Origin: Prinsepia uniflora
Taxonomy: Eukaryota > Streptophyta > Magnoliopsida > Rosales > Rosaceae
NCBI GenBank assembly: GCA_032719365.1
Contig: CM064873.1
Span: 3,630,501 to 3,694,500, forward strand
DNA: 64,000 bases
Reading direction: 5' to 3'
Shown in pieces: positions 58,673 through 64,000 of this stretch. Numbering within the stretch: position 1 is the stretch's first letter; each line of letters begins with the position of its first letter. The notes beneath the pieces were generated by a model. The model did no database searches. It had not been told where the DNA came from and worked only from the letters and a program-made list of their open reading frames with translations. Both the position numbers and the translations under genes were made by a program.

Positions 58673-61653
58673 TGTCAGGACCCGTCCCAAATATGGCCTC
58701 GATACCCGGGACGAACCCTGCTCCTGTCTGACAATCACACTTACAGTATCAAACAAAACAAACAACCATCACACAACTATAAGCATAACTATCAGACGAA
58801 GGAGTAAAATATACACAACAGTCAGTCAAAGCATAGTTCTACAAAATGGGCACAAAAGTCCTACAATGCTAGTCTCGTAACGTAAGAACGTCGGAAGCTC
58901 TATGCCTCGATATCTGCCTCAACGTTCACCCCAGCGCTATCACCATGACCTGGAGGGAAAATTTAAAAAAACAAAAGTGTGAGTGGACTAGAATAACCAA
59001 AAGTTTTAAAACCAGTTTAGCATTAATTCAAGATTAAAGAAGAAATAAGGATCAGTGTTCCCTCCATTTTTAAAACAGGCATGCCCAACGAAGTACTAGA
59101 AAATCATAACATGAAACATCATAAGAAACAGAAACACTATAAAATCTCATAAGAAACAGATACACTATAAAATACCATAAGAAACAGAAACACTATAAAA
59201 TGGCTATAGAAATCATAGTTTCAGCATCAAATCATCATTTCCGATCAAACCTGCTGGACCTATCCGAGTCTTTAAACTCATTCAGGCCTTAAATGAAATC
59301 TGAGTCTTTAAACTCCCGAGTCTTTAAACTCAAAGGCCTATGGGGGTAATATCAACATATCCGAGTCTTTAAACTCCCGAGTCTTTAAACTCAATACGGG
59401 CCCGTCCCCCGTCAATATCAATCCGGGTCTTTAAACCCAATATCTAGATCCAGCAAATCCAATCCATATCTAGTGTACAACCAATTCAACATCCATCGCC
59501 AAATTCGAATTCGAAATCCCCGGTTCGAAGCCCTCCGGCGTTCCGAACCGACATTCCGAACCCAAATCCGGAAATCCATTCTTATGCCCAGAACTCACAC
59601 AGAATCACAAATCACGTTTCATAACCCATTTATCATCATCAGAAAACATTTATAGGTTGAAATCATAATTATGGCATCAAAATCTGAAAACCAGCTTTTC
59701 TCGAGAAACGTGCAAAATCTCGGAAATGTCTCGAAAAACGTGCAAACTCATCAATCACATATAATCATCATTCAAGGTATAAAAACATATTTAAGATCAT
59801 CAAACGTCAAGAAAACAGTTAGGCATGCTCGAAAGAAAGAAAGAGTCCACTCACAAATTCAGAACGAGTCACTCGCGCTCCGTGCGCTCCTCGACTGTCT
59901 CGGGTGCCTCCCGTCCTGTCAAAATGCACTAAATAGGTCACAAATACATCAAGGATCCTAATCCTAATTTCCCCAATTTTTCGGGAATTAAATAATATTT
60001 TAATCCTAAACCCTCAACCGTCTGGATTCCCGAATAACTCCATCACATCGTCCGATTAACCCGAAAACTATACCATTGGATTCCTTAGAACAATTAGAAC
60101 CAAACTCATGTTGGAAGCTTGGCCGGAATCCTTCCCACGCGCCTCCACGCGCCGCCCAAAGTGGCTGCGCGTGGGCCTCACGCGCCTGCTACAGTGCCCT
60201 TCAACCTTGAACCGACCCGGTTCAGCACAGTAGTCTGCAAATTGAACCGGCGTCAGCGGTTCTCCGCCATACCTGCACGATTTCTCTCCCTTTCTTCACC
60301 TAAAGCTTCGTCCAGTTCCTACCTATCCATTCCCCAGCTCCTCAGACCTCGACACCGCCCCAATCCCGTCGACTAAAGCTCGAACCAGACGGCCAAACTC
60401 CCCCTGTTTCACGATCCAGCCACTCCGATCATCCCCCGTCACGGTGGCAACACCAGACGGTTCCTAGGGCCCTTCTACGTCTAACCCGACTCACCTTGAC
60501 CATCGACTCGTGCCCAAACGTCACGACTCGCCGTTTGAACCCACGGCCAAAACAGAGCACCAGAGTACTCACCGTCGACTGAACTCCACCGTGTACTCCC
60601 CCGTCACGGAAACTGTCTTAAACGACTCCTAGGACCTCCCTAAACCTAACTTCACTCACCAATCCCCTCGACTCTAGCTCTAGGTCCACGACTTTGCAAA
60701 ATAAGAAACACGGGAAAAACAGGGGAATTGGGTATACCTTTCGATTCAGTCTTCGCCGTGTGCACCGCCGCGTGCCACGGTGTTCGTTGGGTTCCTTGCA
60801 ACCACCTGGACCTCCCTCTGCCTTGGTTTGAGCCACCTCACGGCGTAGCCACCACCACGAGCTCACAGCCTCCCTGGTTCCTCAAACCTTCGCCGCACCA
60901 CCACCGTGCCGCCGTGCACGATTCCAGTCCCAAAACACGATCAACACCTCACCCTCGTCTCTCTAACACTTTCACAGGTCATCAACTCACTCACCCTTGC
61001 TCTGAATCGATCGAACTCTCTCAATCGCTCACTCTCTGTTTTCCTGTATTCAAAACGGTTGCACGGTACAAAATGGACGATTTGTAGCCGTGCGTATGTG
61101 AGACTCACCTAGAACCCTCTGGTTCTCCCCCACGTGTCCAATCCCTATGGACCAACTGAAAAGATCCCAATCCACTACTGCCACTTGCCCTTATCTGATT
61201 GGGCTGAGGGAAATGACCAAAATACCCCTCTTGCACAAATTACCATTTTACCCTCATACTTTCCAGACCCGTAACTATTTCATCCGACGTCCGATGACAG
61301 CGTGCCGCCTGTCGTTGTACGCAGGACATCAAGACCTATCCAACAGTCCTCGGTCTACGTGAAAATCACAAGTCCTCCAAAAAGTCAACATTTCCCTCGT
61401 TTACTCAAAATTACGGTAACGCCCCCAATCTTCCGAACGTCATAACTTTTCCCCCGGTTGTCCGAATCGAACCTGCCACCTGTCTACGGACTCGTGACGT
61501 CCTAAACTACGTCACAGTCAAGGGTCAACACTCATCCAATCGGTAATTCAAAAAGTCAACTTTTCGTCTACTATTCACAAGGCAAAAACGTCCATTTATA
61601 CAAAATTTTACAAAATTACATTTTTACCCTTCCCGAAGGTATGGGTTGTTACA
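58673..61653 (-). mobile_element. Long LTR 'M' (solo) in L, 2,981 bp
   Basis: Begins TGTCAGGACCCGTCCC and ends GGTATGGGTTGTTACA, with a perfect duplication GATAA (58668-58672, 61654-61658). GGAGGGAA (58952-58959) faces TTCCCTCC (59058-59065); GTGAGTGGAC (58979-58988) faces GTCCACTCAC (59845-59854). The array has GAGTCTTTAAACTC units at 59266-59395 and a GGGTCTTTAAACCC unit near 59425. ORFs between 60119 and 61112 are non-genic readings of GC-rich LTR sequence. Confidence 0.94.
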
Positions 61654-61658
61654 GATAA

Positions 61659-61790
61659 CGTCAGCATTGTCAGGTCTGACAATGTCAACTGACATGTCAG
61701 ACAGTGGGCCAATGGGAGCGTGACACGTGTCACTGTCAGAGGCTGTCAGTGATGACGTTAGCATGACGTCGGCGTTGACCAGCGCGTGGA
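61659..61790 (+). repeat. TGTCA/TGACA-rich stretch of LTR-L
   Basis: More than ten TGTCA or TGACR words in about 130 bases, continuing 58632-58672 (GATGATGTCATCCTGATGACGTCATCATGTCAGG) on the other side of LTR-M. Includes TGACGTCA palindromes. Confidence 0.75.
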
Positions 61791-63722
61791 GGCGTGTGTG
61801 AATAGTGTTTTGAGTGGGCCAGTGTCATTTTAAGGGTTTCGACGATCCGGATCCAATGGCGGTGGTTTCGGGTCAATCGGAGATCGTTAGGTTGGTCAAA
61901 TTGAGGTTTTTTACCTTGGGAAACGTGTACGGGATACGTTGACTTTTCCAGGAAAGTTTAGGGTTCTTAATATGGACTTGTATAGGTTAGTAGTAACCTT
62001 TGGATATGATTTGGACAGCTCAGGATGACCCGGAGAGGTCGGATTGGCTCGGGAGAGCCTACGGCTTGCAAATCGAGGCGGCAGCTCGGACGGTCTGTGA
62101 GTGGACCTTGTTTTCTAAACTGGTGCATGCATAAATGTTTATTATATGTTTTAAATACTTATTTGTGATGCCATGAGTGCATTTGGATGTGTGGTTACGT
62201 ATAGGCACGTATCTCATGGTTTCGGCCCTATACGGTGCCTATCCGGGTCTGTATGTCTTTATTGGTCTAAATGAAATGGTTTTGGATTTCTAAAAGGATA
62301 AACTCGGGTATAAGACCCATTTGGTTTTGTCTCGGGCATATGACTCTAGTTATGACCTACGGGTCTAAATCGTGGTCGCGGCGGGTGCTATGTGCACGGC
62401 GATCGACGATACGACGCTCGCCTCCGGTTTGGGATGTGTTCCTTCTGGAGAGGTCACAATGCACGATTCGTGGTCGGGCAGCCTGGGGAGGCTCAACTTC
62501 GGAGTGCTGACGGTTTAGGATATCGATCGGTGATGAGTGCACCATGATCTTGTGGTGGTCGCGTCGGTTGATACGTTCACGGTGACATACCAGGATTGAG
62601 GGCGGTCCTGGATGGATGGTTGAACGCATCACTATGATCAGAGTCGTGACTGACCCTTAGATATCGGGCACGGTGCCCAGTTGAGTCATATGTTCGGGCA
62701 CGAGACCCAATTGTTTTACACTGATGATTTCGGGTTAGGGACCCTACATGGATTTCCGGATTCATTACGGTTTATGGGAACCGGCATGAACCTTTGTCAG
62801 GTCACTATGGTACATGACGGTTTATGGGAACCGGCATGAATCTTTGTCAGGTCATTGTGGTACATGACGGTTTATGGGAACCGGCATGAACCCTCGTTAT
62901 CGATGTTATGGATCATGACGGTTCAGGGGAACCGGACATGAGTGTTTATGTTATGTATATATATATATATATGTGTTCATATACCTTCCTTTACATGTTC
63001 TATCTCCTCCGGGGAGGTTCGTTGGCCTGGGTGGACCCCGGAGTAGTCACGGAGCACTGACTGAGTGGGAGTCACCCCAGTTGGGTTCCTTACTCTCAGG
63101 AAGGCTTGTACTATAACCTCAGGGCGGGTCATTGGTCTTCGGACATTGAATTGGTACCTGAAAGACTTGGGTTTGAGACCCCGGGTAGCACGCGCGTAGC
63201 TTTGGAAACCGTGACAGGATTGGTTGTGTGAATTATATGTGTATGTGATATAAATATGATATATGATATGTTGATACAGGATTTGAGCAGTGGCTCGTGT
63301 ACTTGGTTTCTTTATGGTTTGGGCCGAGTCCCTTATGGATTTGGGTAGTGGCTCGCATGGTCGTTTTCATTATGGTTATTTCAATCTTGGTTTTGGGCTT
63401 AGTTCTCACATATGGTTTCTTTGGTTAAATGGTTTTCGAATGCATGCATGCTTTTTAGTGAAGGGTACAAATGTCTTCGTTAAAATGTTTTTACCAACTC
63501 TTGTTTTGTCCACTCACAGCTTTTAATGTTTTGACTGCCCTTCAGGTTGACATAGGATGTGGACTGTAGCAGAGACCGAGATATCACATACCTCCTCCGG
63601 ATCCTGGCGTATTCTGATAGCCCGGGAGGGCAAGGGTCGGAAATATCCCTTGTCTCGTCTCAGACGGGAGCAGGGTCATCTCGCACTAATCCCGGGGGAT
63701 TGGGATGGGTCCTGTCAATAAG

Positions 63723-64000
63723 CCATCGCGAATAATGGTTATGCGGTAGCAAAACACGGGAGGGGAATTAGGCGGCGTCTAGGTGGACTCGGCGACAGTT
63801 AGGTGGCCCTAGGCGGGCTGGGCAACTAGGTGGCAGCAGGGCGGCGCCACGGCTTTACAAAAAATCCACAAAAAATAAGCTAATTTCACCCAAAATTCAT
63901 CCAAATTACAGAAGACTTGAAGAACAGTTATGAATTCGAGACTCATCTAGATTTGAAGAACCCAACATCGCCATCGCACCACGGTTTGGAAAATCGCGAG
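63723..64000. other. GC-rich GGCGG/CTAGGTGG repeat then unassigned DNA
   Basis: 63740-63850 repeats short words such as TAGGCGGCG, CTAGGTGG and CCTAGGCGGG and continues the repeat interrupted by LTR-L. From 63860 to the window end I see no gene or defined element. Confidence 0.5.

Larger units (their letters stand above)
57378..63717 (+). mobile_element. Long LTR 'L' (solo), split by M
   Basis: Starts TGTAACGACCCGTCCCAAA and ends TGGGATGGGTCCTGTCA, with a perfect duplication ATAAG (57373-57377, 63718-63722). Length without M is about 3.35 kb. Donor box 62097-62106, partner 63509-63518, acceptor near 63545. Contains three near-identical 'TGACGGTTTATGGGAACCGGCATGA' units (62768-62890), the terminal AATCCCGGGGGATT hairpin, and a TA run (62956-62971). 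Confidence 0.93.

Overview
The window is plant nuclear DNA, almost certainly from a eudicot. Rosaceae is my best guess, from the CYP79-type P450, the pararetrovirus and the retroelement types, but the sequence alone does not prove it. No intact host gene is present. Nearly everything is transposable elements, an endogenous pararetrovirus and one decayed cytochrome P450.

Layout. 1-3480: AT-rich intergenic DNA with remnants of a small TRIM-like repeat, a 64-bp palindrome and a 63-bp tandem duplication. 3500-10670: an endogenous caulimovirid (florendovirus-like), rearranged into a head-to-head inverted pair with 2.1-kb, almost identical arms around a coat-protein/protease spacer, and bounded on both sides by TA-rich tracts. 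10670-14370: TA microsatellites, a TA-linked minisatellite and intergenic DNA. 14374-19399: a CYP79-family P450 pseudogene broken by frameshifts, a hAT element (8-bp target duplication) that carries a 218-bp internally deleted LTR, and a TRIM. 19494-57315: one Ty1-copia element split into pieces by about 35 kb of later insertions. 57378-63717: a long LTR with another nested in it, then a GC-rich GGCGCCTAGG-type repeat.

The main content is a nest of twelve complete or nearly complete long LTRs (about 2.6-3.4 kb each, labelled A-M here, with I a fragment). They start TGTAACGACCCGTCCC (or a variant) and end GGGTCCTGTCA (or a variant). I could read 5-bp target-site duplications for eleven of them. 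They are inserted in each other up to four deep (B > C > D > E) inside the copia element and a degraded Ty3 chromovirus (Tekay-like gag-pol with a C-terminal chromodomain-like region, ending at a short TRIM). All twelve look like solo LTRs.

The most unusual signal is inside these LTRs. Each holds an apparent spliced leader. The 5' splice site lies in GTGAGTGGAC and is matched 0.6-1.5 kb downstream by its exact or near-exact reverse complement GTCCACTCAC, just before the 3' splice site. A second pairing, between a GGAGGG-type box and the 3' splice site itself, changes in compensating fashion between copies. The two pairings interleave, which would be a pseudoknot. Between them lie arrays of 13-14-nt mini-hairpins whose stems also co-vary. 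Every LTR also carries a W-box inverted pair next to a TGACGT inverted pair in its 5' part. These are pattern-level observations from reading the copies side by side; no alignment or folding program was run.
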